Source: an uncultured Clostridia bacterium
GTDB lineage: Bacteria > Bacillota > Clostridia > Christensenellales > CAG-917
DNA length: 64,000 bases
Direction: 5' to 3'
Assembly: GCA_934277615.1 (NCBI GenBank)
Contig: CAKQUV010000003.1
Coordinates: 1 to 64,000 of the forward strand
A program made the translations under genes and the position numbers. Below the pieces are notes generated by a model. That model made no database searches, was not told the origin of the DNA, and saw only the letters and a program-made list of their open reading frames with translations. Below, piece by piece: positions 7,682-16,284 of the stretch. The first letter of the stretch is position 1; each line of letters opens with the position of its first letter.

Positions 7682-10105
7682 ATGAAAAGAAAAACATTCA
7701 TCGCGATTCTTGCAATCGCAATGGTGCTTGTCTTGTCACTTGCGGTTCTCACCGCTTGCAACAACAAAAAGCACGATTTTTCAAGCAAGTGGGAGTATGA
7801 CGAAACAAGCCACTGGCACGAATGTATGACGAAAAAGCACTCGGATGTGGCGGACAAAGCCGACCATACTTTCGACGCAGGCACCGTTACCACTCCACCC
7901 ACGGAAGATGCTGCAGGTGTGAAAACTCTCACTTGTACGGTGTGTGGTTATCAAAAAACGGAATCCGTTCCCCAACTCGGACACTCGTTCGATATGGACA
8001 ATTGGAAGTCCGACGCACAAAAGCACTGGCATCCCGCAACATGCGCGCATACCGACTTGAAAAAAGACGAAGCACAGCATACATGGAACGAGGGCGTTAT
8101 CACCACTCAACCCACCGAAACGACCGAGGGTGTAAAGACCTACACTTGCACCGTTTGCGGCAACACCAAGACCGAAGAAATCGGGACGCTCGAGCACAAG
8201 CATACTTTCGATATGGAAAGATGGGCTTATGACGCTGCCAACCACTGGCATCCGGCAACCTGCGCCCACATGGACGAAAAGAAAGACCTCGCGGCACACA
8301 ATTGGAACGAGGGCGTTATTACCACTCAACCCACCGAAACGACCGAGGGCGTAAAGACCTACACTTGTACCACTTGCGGCAACACCAAGACCGCAACAAT
8401 CGGCATGCTCGACCACGTGCATACTTTCGACATGGGAAGATGGGATTATGACGCCGCCAACCACTGGCATCCGGCAACCTGCGGTCATACCTCTGAAAAG
8501 AAAGACCTCGCGGCACACAACTGGAACGACGGCGTTATCACCAAACCCTCAGACTACGGCGTTGAGGGCGAAAAAACCTTCACTTGCACGGTATGTAAAG
8601 CAACCAAAATAGAGCCCATCGACGCACTTGACGCGAAGGACAATGAAATCGTACTTAAAGAAGGCAAAACGTTTGGCAAGGAATACGACGGAGAAGTTGT
8701 TTCGATTACGAAAGACGATTTCGTAATTGAAGGCAATCGCGAAATTGCATTTATGTTCAAGGCAAAAGGCGCGGACGACAATACGTACACTGCAACCGCC
8801 CCGAAGAATGCCGGCGAATATACCGTGAAAGTCAGCGTAGCAGCCACGGCAGAGTGGAAAGCCGCGACGCAAACTTTCGACTTTGAAATCATCAAAGCAG
8901 ACATCGTCGACTTTACAATCAGCAATGCAGACGCATTCAATAATATCTTTGTCGGCGCAACGAATATCCCCGATCCCACAACAAAATACGTTGAGATCGG
9001 CACCGGTTACGGCGCAAAGACTATCGTCTGGGAACAAAAACTTGAAGGTGGCGTTTGGAGTCGTGACCTTACAAAAGAAGAAGTTATACAACTTAAAACG
9101 GGAACGTTCCGAGTGCACATTAAATATGCGGAAGGCGACAACTACAAATTTGGAGACGCGTTCGTCGAATTCACCATGAAGGCGAAACCAAGAAGGCTTA
9201 CCGTTAAGAGCTTTTCGGGCAAAACGTACGACGGTAAACCTGTTGCGAACTTTACCTTTAATAACCTTGTTAAAAAATTTGGCGCAACTTCACATGACGG
9301 CGTAGAAAATATCACGTCGGCTACGGAATCCGGCGAGAAATATTTAGAGTACCGCAAGAAAGGCGACACTTTGTGGACAAAGGTAACATACGTCGCCATT
9401 CCCAAGAACGCAGCCGAATATGAATACCGCATCGGCGTCACGGCAACGGACGAATGGGAAGCCGTGGTTTCCGAAGTAAATATGTTCACAATTAAACCGT
9501 ATGAGTTCGTGCTTGACCTTGGCTACGTTGAAAATCAACACAATTCGTCGAGTGATGGAGGCAAGACGTTCAAACTCAGGACGTTCAGCGCGAAAAACGG
9601 AAATGAACTTATCGAAGGTCAGGTAATTGAACTTTGGCTTAACAACGAAAAAGCAGGGTTTAATACCAGCGGTTCTCATTTCGTCCCTGACCAGAAAAAG
9701 AAAGTAAAGACGGACTGTTTCTTCCTTAAAATATCGAATTTTGTATCCGCTAATATGGAAAACTACAAAATCGTTACCAAATCCTCCAGCGTAACGACAG
9801 TAGAGATTACGGTTGTTGAGTCGTTAACCGGCGCAACAAAGTCCACCACCGGTAAAATCCAAGCCTTAAACGAGGCAGAAAAATGGATAAGCGCGACCGT
9901 TGAAAAGGGATACTTCAAAGTCGGACAAACGGTTATAGTTTACAACAGCGCCGGCACAATATTGGGCGAAGCCAAAATTACAGAAATCAAAGTCGGAAGC
10001 ACAACAAGTGCAAGTGGTTGTGCCATTCCTTCCGACGGTCTAGTTACCATAACTTTGGATAAGGTATTTAGTGGTATGACGTATGGCAAACTCGTAGCAA
10101 AATAA
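7682..10105 (+). CDS. Lipoprotein with four His/Cys-rich repeats, MBG-like domains and a C-terminal beta-barrel
   Basis: 807 residues. Lipoprotein signal peptide with a C after LAVLTA. Residues about 30-315 carry four repeats built as W-x-YD...HWH-x-ATC-x-H...H-x-W-N-x-G...TCTVCG; His and Cys spacing suggests a metal-binding zinc-ribbon-like fold. Repeats 2-4 are nearly identical in DNA. Residues about 320-610 hold MBG/YDG-like beta domains (GKEYDG, GKTYDGK). The last 85 residues (GKIQALNEAEKWISATVEKG onward) resemble the second domain of EF-Tu-like proteins. The gene follows another surface protein on the same strand and has a clear AAAGGAG ribosome site. Function unknown; a cell-surface structural or binding protein is the best guess. 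Confidence 0.75.
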   Translation: MKRKTFIAILAIAMVLVLSLAVLTACNNKKHDFSSKWEYDETSHWHECMTKKHSDVADKADHTFDAGTVTTPPTEDAAGVKTLTCTVCGYQKTESVPQLGHSFDMDNWKSDAQKHWHPATCAHTDLKKDEAQHTWNEGVITTQPTETTEGVKTYTCTVCGNTKTEEIGTLEHKHTFDMERWAYDAANHWHPATCAHMDEKKDLAAHNWNEGVITTQPTETTEGVKTYTCTTCGNTKTATIGMLDHVHTFDMGRWDYDAANHWHPATCGHTSEKKDLAAHNWNDGVITKPSDYGVEGEKTFTCTVCKATKIEPIDALDAKDNEIVLKEGKTFGKEYDGEVVSITKDDFVIEGNREIAFMFKAKGADDNTYTATAPKNAGEYTVKVSVAATAEWKAATQTFDFEIIKADIVDFTISNADAFNNIFVGATNIPDPTTKYVEIGTGYGAKTIVWEQKLEGGVWSRDLTKEEVIQLKTGTFRVHIKYAEGDNYKFGDAFVEFTMKAKPRRLTVKSFSGKTYDGKPVANFTFNNLVKKFGATSHDGVENITSATESGEKYLEYRKKGDTLWTKVTYVAIPKNAAEYEYRIGVTATDEWEAVVSEVNMFTIKPYEFVLDLGYVENQHNSSSDGGKTFKLRTFSAKNGNELIEGQVIELWLNNEKAGFNTSGSHFVPDQKKKVKTDCFFLKISNFVSANMENYKIVTKSSSVTTVEITVVESLTGATKSTTGKIQALNEAEKWISATVEKGYFKVGQTVIVYNSAGTILGEAKITEIKVGSTTSASGCAIPSDGLVTITLDKVFSGMTYGKLVAK
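7982..8638 (+). repeat. Three 219-base tandem repeats inside the lipoprotein gene
   Basis: Units begin near 7982, 8201 and 8420, exactly 219 bases (73 codons) apart. The second and third units are nearly identical over long stretches, including the part encoding NEGVITTQPTETTEGVKTYT. A more diverged unit precedes them at about 7766-7981. The near-identity at DNA level points to recent expansion or homogenisation, so copy number may vary between strains. Confidence 0.85.
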
Positions 10106-10138
10106 CTTAAAAGTTATTATCTGATCAAAATAACGGAT

Positions 10139-10160
10139 AAGCGGGTGTAAAAACCCGCTT
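10139..10160 (+). terminator. Hairpin after the repeat lipoprotein gene
   Basis: Perfect stem AAGCGGGT/ACCCGCTT with a six-base loop, about 34 bases after the stop. The T-run is weak (ATTCGC follows), so it may be an inefficient terminator. Confidence 0.45.
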
Positions 10161-10219
10161 ATTCGCAAAAATTCGGCAAGCATAAATGCCGAAATCAATC
10201 TCAAAGACAGGAGATTTTT

Positions 10220-12514
10220 ATGAAAACAAAATCATTACTTTTCCTTGCGCTTGCGCTGGCGTTGTCGCTGTGCCTTGCGCTGGTCGCTTGCGGTGATAAG
10301 GGGAATGCTGCAATCGAGCTCGGAAGTGACAGTGGCGTGAGCGTTGCGGGTGTGTTTGACAATGGCTCCACATTGTCGGCCTCTCTCCACGCTGCCGATA
10401 GCGAACAAGGCAAGACTGCTATTTCGGCAATCGACAAGCCGTACGACAGCGCAAAAGTTGCCGTATTTGACATTTCCGTTTCAAAGAACGGCGAAAAGGT
10501 GCAACCTAACGGCAAAGTGAAGGTTACTTTGCCGAAGCCGTTTGAGTCGGAACTCGGATATGTCACATATCACATCAAAAGCGACAACTCCGTCGAGGAA
10601 CTCGCAACTGCGACCGACGGCAACAATTTGACTTTTGAAACGACAGGATTTTCGTATTTTGTCGTTGCGGGCTTGGTAAATGCCGATCAACAACATATAC
10701 ACAGTTACGTTGAGAAAGTCACCGACAGAAACCTCGTGGACAACGCAACATGTCAAAGAAAGGCGGTGTATCGCCTTGTTTGCAGCATTTGCGGCAATCT
10801 GGGCAGAGAAACGTTTGAATACGGCGAACTTGCTCCTCACAACCTGCGCGAAGAATAAGGTTATGATCCTCAGTGCGAAAGAGACGGACTAGAATACGGC
10901 AAGCGTTGCATAAATCCGGGATGTACTTATACCGAGCAGGAGCCGATACCCGCTATCGGACACGATATGCAGGTCGTTGCCGCCAAAGAGCCGACTTGCA
11001 CCGAAATCGGCTGGAAAGCATACAAAAGGTGCGCCCATTACTGCGGAAAAACCGAAGGGTATGAGGCAATACCCGCTACGGATCACAATTTATCTATAAC
11101 CGTTCCGCGCGTGGAGCCGACTTGCGAGTGGTGGGGCCACGAGGAGTACAAAAAGTGTTCCAATCAAGGTTGTGATTACCACACCGATTATAATGGCTTG
11201 CCCGCTCTCGAGCACGATTTGCAAGAGCACGATTCCTGCAAAGCAACCTGCACCGAGGACGGATATTGGGGAAGTTATTACACCTGCAAGCGCGAAGGTT
11301 GCGACTATTCGACCAAGTTGGATAGATACGTCGATGAGGCTCTCGGACACGACCTCAAACACCACGAGGCAAAACAAGCGGACTGCTTGCCCGGATGGGA
11401 AGCGTACGATGAATGTCAGCGCGAGGGTTGCGACTACAATACGAAGGTGGAAATCCCCGCCAACGGCAAGCATAGTTACGTTTGCGACGTATGCACCACG
11501 TGCAACGGGATTAACCCCGTTCGTTACACGCGTGAGGGCAAATATATCTATTTCGGTTACTGGCCGCAAACCTGCGAGCGCGACGAAAACGTCGTTGCAA
11601 AACTCAACGAAATCGCAGGCAAGCCGCCCCTTCCGCGTGATAAGACAAATCCTTTTAATTGGGAAAGTCACGAGGGTGCTACTTATATGTGGCAAAAAAT
11701 CGTTATATATAACGGCACGAAATACCTCGGCGTTCAAATGAACGAATATCGCGTGTCGGGGATTGATAATCTGTACGATGATATTACGGACAACGGATAT
11801 TATAGGTTAAATGTGTACTGGTTTAAGTATGAACCGATAAAGTGGAGAATCCTCACGACAAGCGGGAATTCCGCCTTTATTATGAGCGATATCGCTTTGG
11901 ATTTCTTTTCGATGCAACCCGACAGAAAGAGCGAGAATCGCGACGGCTTATATGCTTCGTACAACAATTCGGCGGGTGTCCCGGACGGAACTTATGCCAA
12001 CAACTGGGAATATAGTTTCATACGCAGTTGGCTCAACGAGACCTTCTACAACGAGGTGTTCAACGATTTACAAAAAGAAATCATACAGACCACTCACCTC
12101 GACAACAGCGCGAGAAGCTGTAATCCGAACGACTACCCGAAGTATTACGGCTACGCGGAAAACGCAGGGAAAAACAAGTATGCGGATCAATGCAACGATA
12201 CGGACGATAAGATATTCTTGTTGTCTTTGCGAGACGTTACCACCACGGAGTACGGATTTAATAAAGACGTAAAAGCAGAAGACCACGCAAGGAACTTGAA
12301 AGCATCCGATTTTGCCAAATTCCACGGGGTATCGATGGGTAATACCCAAAAGGATTATGTTACCTGGTACACTCGTTCGCCATCTCTTGCCGTCGGCAAT
12401 CAGGGATACACGACTTTCGTTCTGTACAGGGATAATAAAGGCGTTATAAATTCCCCGGACCTTATCGCGGAAGGCGGTGTTGTCCCCGCACTCTGGATAA
12501 CCTTGGAAGGTTAA
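10220..12514 (+). pseudogene. Lipoprotein with DUF6273-like C-terminus, interrupted by in-frame TAA
   Basis: A 765-codon frame is broken at codon 213 by TAA (10856-10858). The 5' part (10220-10855) starts with a lipoprotein signal peptide (SLCLALVACG) and an AGGAG site, and ends inside a His/Cys-rich repeat (CSICGN...LAPHNLREE). The same frame continues past the stop with GYDPQCERDGLEYGKRCINP, which completes the repeat, and then three or four more such repeats (CxREGCDY). The C-terminal 330 residues (YFGYWPQT...WRIL...SFIRSWLNETFYN) match the DUF6273 type often found in exported clostridial proteins. No frameshift is needed. Either a recent nonsense mutation, a sequencing error, or readthrough. 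An internal ATG at 10967 would give a product without a signal peptide. Confidence 0.75.
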
Positions 12515-12533
12515 ACACGATCGACAAAGCAAA

Positions 12534-12567
12534 CGAGCCGTCTTTTTTGACGGCTCGATATTTTTTA
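12534..12567 (+). terminator. Terminator after the DUF6273-like gene
   Basis: Nine-base-pair stem CGAGCCGTC/GACGGCTCG with a T6 loop, followed by ATATTTTTTATT. Strong intrinsic terminator shortly after the stop codon at 12514. Confidence 0.8.
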
Positions 12568-12652
12568 TTACCGTTAAAGAATGCAATAATAAGACCTGAC
12601 GCCGTTCCGCATCGGGTCTTATCAAGACCGTATAGAATTTCTCATCGTTTAG

Positions 12653-12682
12653 AAAATCCCGTCGGTTCGGCGGGGTTTTCCT
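12653..12682 (+). terminator. Second terminator-like hairpin
   Basis: Stem AAAATCCCG/CGGGGTTTT with a T-run built into the 3' arm. A further imperfect stem (AATAAGACC/GGGTCTTAT) lies at about 12588-12622. The spacer 12515-12780 otherwise shows no gene. Confidence 0.5.
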
Positions 12683-12780
12683 TTGTCCGATTGTCTTTGT
12701 TCTATTGTCATTGGGCAAAAATTGCCTTTGCGCTTATATGAAACTTATTTGCAATTACGTAGATTGTGTTTTTTTCATCC

Positions 12781-13284
12781 TTATAATTGCGAAAATAGTT
12801 GATAAAACGACTTTATCGGGAATAAATCGTTGACATATTCTATGATTTCAAACTTATCTTGCAGTTTCATTCTTCTACGCCAGATGGTTGTGCGATTGAC
12901 ATCCAAAAGTTGTGTTACTTCGAGATAAGTCAATCCCGACATATAGGCGCAGAGAACGTCATACTCGCCTTGTGTCAGGTGCATTCTTTCAATTAGCGCG
13001 TCAATGCGCCTATCGTCAACGAGCTTCCGTTTGCTCTCGAGTGCGAACTTATAAGTTATGACGGCGAAATCATGCGCGGAAGGATCGTCAACGTAAGCGT
13101 GGATGAGAGCGTTTTGACAGACGGAAAAGTTGACCCGTCCAAGCTCAAAGCCATAACTTTCGACGCGGTGAACAACGCATATCTCGTAGTCGGCGATAAG
13201 GTCGGCAATGCGTTTAAGGACGGATTGAAACTCAGATAAATTGCGCATTTGCAATAAAAGAAGGACGAGGCGTTGCTTGTGCAA
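12781..13284 (-). CDS. Chimeric reading frame with a C-terminal HTH (probable remnant)
   Basis: 167 codons from a TTG at 13284 (AAAGGA upstream) or 155 from ATG 13248. Only the last 70 residues look like a protein family: LTQGEYDVLCAYMSGLTYLE followed by VTQLLDVNRTTIWRRRMKL reads as a sigma-70 region 4/LuxR-like helix-turn-helix. The N-terminal 95 residues are the antisense of a recognisable flavin reductase fragment encoded on the plus strand (12997-13239), and the first codons fall inside a perfect terminator hairpin. I infer that a regulator gene lost its 5' end by rearrangement and the frame now runs through foreign sequence. It may be expressed, but it is unlikely to be an ancestral intact gene. 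Confidence 0.4.
   Translation of the reverse strand: MHKQRLVLLLLQMRNLSEFQSVLKRIADLIADYEICVVHRVESYGFELGRVNFSVCQNALIHAYVDDPSAHDFAVITYKFALESKRKLVDDRRIDALIERMHLTQGEYDVLCAYMSGLTYLEVTQLLDVNRTTIWRRRMKLQDKFEIIEYVNDLFPIKSFYQLFSQL
12997..13239 (+). pseudogene. C-terminal remnant of a flavin reductase (FMN-binding split-barrel) gene
   Basis: Reading the plus strand from 12997 gives 80 codons ending at TAA 13237-13239: RVNAPIVNELPFALECELIS, then YDGEIMRGRIVNVSVDESVL, then TDGKVDPSKLKAITFDAVNN and a final AYLVVGDKVGNAFKDGLKLR. This matches the C-terminal end of flavoredoxin/flavin reductase-like proteins, which bind FMN and pass electrons from NAD(P)H, including the KVxAP, ALEC and GxAFKDGxKL positions. 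In-frame TAG (12994-12996) precedes it and nothing upstream resembles the missing N-terminal half. A strong terminator follows at 13261. The remnant therefore retains its own 3' end but has lost its start. Confidence 0.7.
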
Positions 13285-13298
13285 CGCCTCGTCCTTTT
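13261..13298 (+). terminator. Perfect 16-bp terminator-like hairpin of the flavin reductase remnant
   Basis: AAGGACGAGGCGTTGC, loop TTGT, then the exact complement to 13296. It lies 21 bases after the remnant's TAA. On the plus strand it is followed by only a short T-run (TTAGG); on the minus strand by CTTTTATTG, so it could also end transcription from the right. Confidence 0.65.
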
Positions 13299-13413
13299 AG
13301 GAGAAGCAATAAAGATATAGGGGGATATGTTTGTTGCTTGTGTAACTTTAATATAACTTGCGATTATTAAAGCAAAATGAAAATTTTGGCAAAAAACGAT
13401 GTTTTTCCAAATA

Positions 13414-13440
13414 AAAAAGGCGAATAAACCGCCTTTTTTG
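13414..13440 (-). terminator. Terminator of the DUF2804 gene
   Basis: Stem AAAAAAGGCG/CGCCTTTTTT with a seven-base loop. It lies 30 bases past the stop codon of the minus-strand gene at 13470 and works in both directions by sequence. Confidence 0.8.
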
Positions 13441-13469
13441 ATGTTTTATTAAAATTTGATTAAATTTCA

Positions 13470-14612
13470 TCAGAGAAGAAGCGTTTTATCCTCGCCCATT
13501 CCCATCATTCCGTCAAGCACGTATTTCTTGCCGTCCTCGTCTCTGAGATATCCTTCAAGCTCGCCGAAAGCGACGTAATAATCAATGTTGACGACAAGTG
13601 CGTGCATGATCATCGGATTCATATTGTACACTTTGAATTTGAGGTTGACCATGTCGTGCTCGTCCTTGATTGCCCACACCGAGTGGTCGCAGAAATCCTT
13701 GCTTTCGGGGCTTCTTTCAAATTTGACGGGCGGCAAAATGCTTGTTTCGCCTTCCAGCCACAATATGTTTTCGTTGTACTTTTCTTGGTCAATGGATTGG
13801 TTGCGAGTGAGGTTGAAAGCGAGCCATTTTTCTTCGCCGTCAACGTTGCACTTGCCCATAGTTGTAACCCAGTCATAGTGCGCGCGACGAGGATAGTATC
13901 CGCGGTGATCGTCAACGACCGCCGTACTGCTCTCGTCCGTGAGCATTTCTTCGCCGTTGATGACAAGACGACCTTCTGCCTTGAAGAAGTCTTTTTGGCT
14001 GTAGAGGGGGCGGTTTTTGCCAAACGGGATGCTTGCCACGCAGGGCTTGGATAGGCGAGTGAGGCGGAAGTCGTATTCAATGGTTGCCTCGCCGTAGTTT
14101 TCCTTGATTGCTTTGACGATTGTCTTGTCTTTTTGCGTTACGGTGATGAGGCATTTGCCTTGGTGTTTTCCGCTCAAATCGCAACGTCCGTCTTGGAAAT
14201 TGTTGACGTATTTGACGTGAGATACGGGAGTTTGACCCTCTGCAACCGCGCCGTTGATGAGGTTTGGCGCAATCACAGTGTCCTTGGATTTGAGATTGGT
14301 ATCCCAGCAATAAACTTTCTTGGTGCGTTTATCGTAAAAGATGTTGAGCGTTTTCCCGAAAATGCCCATATCGCATACAACAGCCAACAAAACGCCGTTT
14401 TTGAGGTGTACTTCCGTCGCTTCCCAAAGCGTGAGTTTGAGGCGATTCATGCATTGAGGCGCACGAGTAGGCTTTTTGAGTTTGACAAGATCCATTTGTT
14501 CAAATTCCTTGTCAAAGGTGCCGAACGCGCATATGCCTTTTTCGTCAACCATGCTCTTCGGGGTGGGGACTGCTCTTCGTTTGGGATCGATAAATTTGCT
14601 GTATTCGCCCAT
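13470..14612 (-). CDS. DUF2804 family protein
   Basis: 380 residues, start fixed by TTAGGAG nine bases before ATG 14612. The sequence reads as a complete DUF2804 protein: GICAFGTFDKEF near the N-terminus, repeated aromatic beta strands, the DDHRGYYPRRAHYDWVTTMG segment and a LAFNLTRNQSID stretch. The family is widespread in bacteria and has a beta-rich fold suggested to bind lipid or a hydrophobic ligand; its biochemical role is not known to me. Monocistronic: terminator downstream and a divergent promoter region upstream. Codon use resembles its neighbours, and it is the only clearly intact gene between 10.2 and 15.6 kb. Confidence 0.85.
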   Translation of the reverse strand: MGEYSKFIDPKRRAVPTPKSMVDEKGICAFGTFDKEFEQMDLVKLKKPTRAPQCMNRLKLTLWEATEVHLKNGVLLAVVCDMGIFGKTLNIFYDKRTKKVYCWDTNLKSKDTVIAPNLINGAVAEGQTPVSHVKYVNNFQDGRCDLSGKHQGKCLITVTQKDKTIVKAIKENYGEATIEYDFRLTRLSKPCVASIPFGKNRPLYSQKDFFKAEGRLVINGEEMLTDESSTAVVDDHRGYYPRRAHYDWVTTMGKCNVDGEEKWLAFNLTRNQSIDQEKYNENILWLEGETSILPPVKFERSPESKDFCDHSVWAIKDEHDMVNLKFKVYNMNPMIMHALVVNIDYYVAFGELEGYLRDEDGKKYVLDGMMGMGEDKTLLL

Positions 14613-14793
14613 AATTTTCTCCTAATATCATTTTATATCTTCGCAAAGCGCAAATACCATAAAGTTTACTAGTAACCCATTTATTTTATGATAACTTGCA
14701 TAATATCCGATGTCAATAGCGGATTTATGCAATATTGCTCAAAGCGCGCGTTGTTTTGCATCCGCCGGAAGTTAACGGTATCAAAAAAGGATA

Positions 14794-14822
14794 TTAACAG
14801 AACCAAATATGGGTGGTATAAT
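14794..14822 (+). promoter_or_regulatory. Sigma-A promoter of the CMD-cupin gene
   Basis: TTAACA (14794-14799), 17 bases, TATAAT (14817-14822). About 60 bases before the ATG at 14885. The rest of the spacer 14613-14793 shows no gene. Confidence 0.75.
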
Positions 14823-14884
14823 CAATATAGATAAAAACGCATTAACATGCGCAATATATGGATAGAGTAAAAAGAGGAGTAGAT

Positions 14885-15607
14885 ATGCAAAAACAAGAGG
14901 CAGGAAGAAAAGGACTAGGAGATCTCGCGCCGAAGTTTGCAGAGCTCAACGACGACGTTTTGTTTGGCGAAGTGTGGGCAAGAGAAGATAAATTGTCCGC
15001 TCGCGACAGAAGTATAATCGCCGTTACCGCGCTTATGAGCAAAGGTATAACGGACAACTCTATAAGATATCACATCCAAAACGCCAAAAATCACGGCGTA
15101 ACCAAAACCGAGATGGTGGAAATCATCACTCACCTTGCATTTTACGTTGGTTGACCAAACGCTTGGGCGGTTTTTCCGATTGTCAGGGAAGTGTACTCTG
15201 AGCAAACGGAAGTTAAGGGCGATTCGCTCTTTGGGCTCGGCGAGCCAAACGTGAATTTTGCCAAATACTTTGTCGGCAACAGTTATCTCAAACCGCTCAA
15301 CGTCAAGGGCGTGGGCGTGTTTAACGTAACGTTTGAGCCGAAATGCCGCAACAATTGGCATATCCATAGAGGCGGCGGTCAGATTTTGCTTTGCACGGAC
15401 GGTCAAGGTTGGTATCAGGAAGAGGGCGCGCCCGCACGCAAACTTCTGCCCGGCGACGTCGTCTATATCGCTCCCGACGTGAAACATTGGCACGGCGCAA
15501 GCAAGGACGAGTGGTTTACGCATATAGCAATTGAAATTCCGTCCCCGAACGGACACACCGATTGGTGCGAACCTGTTTTAGACGAACAATACGACGCGCT
15601 CGTGTAA
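14885..15607 (+). pseudogene. Carboxymuconolactone decarboxylase-cupin fusion interrupted by TGA
   Basis: A 241-codon frame from ATG 14885 (GAGGAG upstream) to TAA 15607, broken at codon 90 by TGA (15152-15154). Residues 1-89 are a carboxymuconolactone decarboxylase/AhpD-like domain (LSARDRSIIAVTALMSKG, EMVEIITHLAFYVG). In this family the next residues are W-PNAW; here TGA is followed at once by PNAWAVFPIVREVY, so TGG to TGA is the evident change. The same frame continues into a cupin domain (WHIHRGGGQILLCTDGQGWY, PGDVVYIAPDVKHWHGA) with the usual His metal ligands. Such fusions are thought to act in small-molecule redox or decarboxylation chemistry. TGA is a normal stop elsewhere here, so recoding is unlikely. 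The cupin half has no good independent start. Confidence 0.8.
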
Positions 15608-15614
15608 ATAAAAA

Positions 15615-15643
15615 GATCCGTCGCAATAACGGCGGATTTTTTA
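15615..15643 (+). terminator. Terminator after the CMD-cupin gene
   Basis: Imperfect stem GATCCGTCG...CGGCGGATT followed by TTTTATG, eight bases past the stop. The following spacer to 15785 includes a TTGACT near 15691 but no clear promoter. Confidence 0.65.
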
Positions 15644-15785
15644 TGCGCACTAAAGAGAAGTGTATTAAAAGCGTGACATAAAAGTATTGACTTAAAAAAA
15701 CATATGATATTACTTCGGAGTGGACGGTTAGACCTAAAGGTGAAATTGCAAACAATACACCATTGGGAAATAAAAAGGAGAATAT

Positions 15786-16022
15786 ATGAAATATTTGGAT
15801 TTGGTTGAACCAATAAAAGAAAAACCTGCTTATACAAAAGCAGGAGTAAAAATAGGCGATTTTGGCGCGATAATGAGCAAAAAAGCAATCGACGGGAAAT
15901 GGCAAGTTGTTTTTTCCGAATTTTATACAGGGAAAGATATTGCAGATATTATGGTTTTGGAAGAAGACTTGAAGATCCACGATTATGTGCCGAAAGACAA
16001 GTATCCCAAGAGAACGAATTAA
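15786..16022 (+). CDS. Small protein, DUF4926-like
   Basis: 78 residues, start set by AAAAGGAG six bases upstream. The sequence (LVEPIKEKPAYTKAGVKIGD, then GKWQVVFSEFYTGKDIADIM, VLEEDLKIHD) looks like a small SH3-like beta barrel and resembles DUF4926 proteins, which are short, single-domain and sometimes found beside toxin genes as possible immunity proteins. No toxin is adjacent here. It stands alone between a terminator and two tRNA genes on the other strand. Function unknown. Confidence 0.6.
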   Translation: MKYLDLVEPIKEKPAYTKAGVKIGDFGAIMSKKAIDGKWQVVFSEFYTGKDIADIMVLEEDLKIHDYVPKDKYPKRTN

Positions 16023-16086
16023 TATAAAGGCGGCTGTTTGACGATAGGAGCGTGCGTGGCAACACGCAAAAGGACACGAGGATACA

Positions 16087-16112
16087 AAAAAAGCACTCTG
16101 TGAGTGCTTTGG
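16087..16112 (-). terminator. Terminator of the tRNA-Ala/tRNA-Ile unit
   Basis: Stem AAAGCACTC/GAGTGCTTT with a three-base loop; on the minus strand it is followed by TTTTTTTG. It lies immediately after the tRNA-Ile 3' end. Confidence 0.8.
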
Positions 16113-16186
16113 TTGGATTGAGTGGACTCGAACCACCGACCCCCACCTTATCAGGGTGGTGCTCTAACCTACTGAGCTACAATCCA
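16113..16186 (-). tRNA. tRNA-Ile (GAT)
   Basis: The minus strand folds as a full cloverleaf: acceptor stem TGGATTG/CAATCCA, D-arm GCTCAGTAGGTTAGAGC, anticodon loop CTGATAA with anticodon GAT, T-arm GGTTCGAGTCC, discriminator A. CCA is not encoded. It is six bases downstream of tRNA-Ala and probably co-transcribed with it. Confidence 0.92.
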
Positions 16187-16192
16187 TCGGTG

Positions 16193-16268
16193 TGGTGGAG
16201 ATACACGGATTCGAACCGAGGACCTCCTGAATGCAAATCAGGCGCTCTACCAACTGAGCTATATCCCC
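16193..16268 (-). tRNA. tRNA-Ala (TGC)
   Basis: The minus strand folds with acceptor GGGGATA/TATCTCC, D-arm GCTCAGTTGGTAGAGC, anticodon loop TTTGCAT (anticodon TGC), T-arm GGTTCGAATCC and encoded CCA. Ala-TGC and Ile-GAT are the usual pair in 16S-23S spacers, but here no rRNA flanks them. Confidence 0.92.
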
Positions 16269-16284
16269 ACGTGAATGCTATAAG

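Noticed and set aside
12781..13284. Intact transcription regulator
   Set aside because: Its N-terminal half is antisense to a clear flavin reductase end and its start falls in a terminator hairpin; kept only as a low-confidence chimeric frame.
15152..15154. TGA as selenocysteine or as Trp codon (recoded genetic code)
   Set aside because: Many genes here end in TGA (for example 7537-7539 and 44761-44763), no SECIS-like hairpin was evident after the TGA, and the family has Trp, not Cys, at the site.
16113..16268. Remains of an rRNA operon around the tRNAs
   Set aside because: No 16S, 23S or 5S sequence was recognised on either side.
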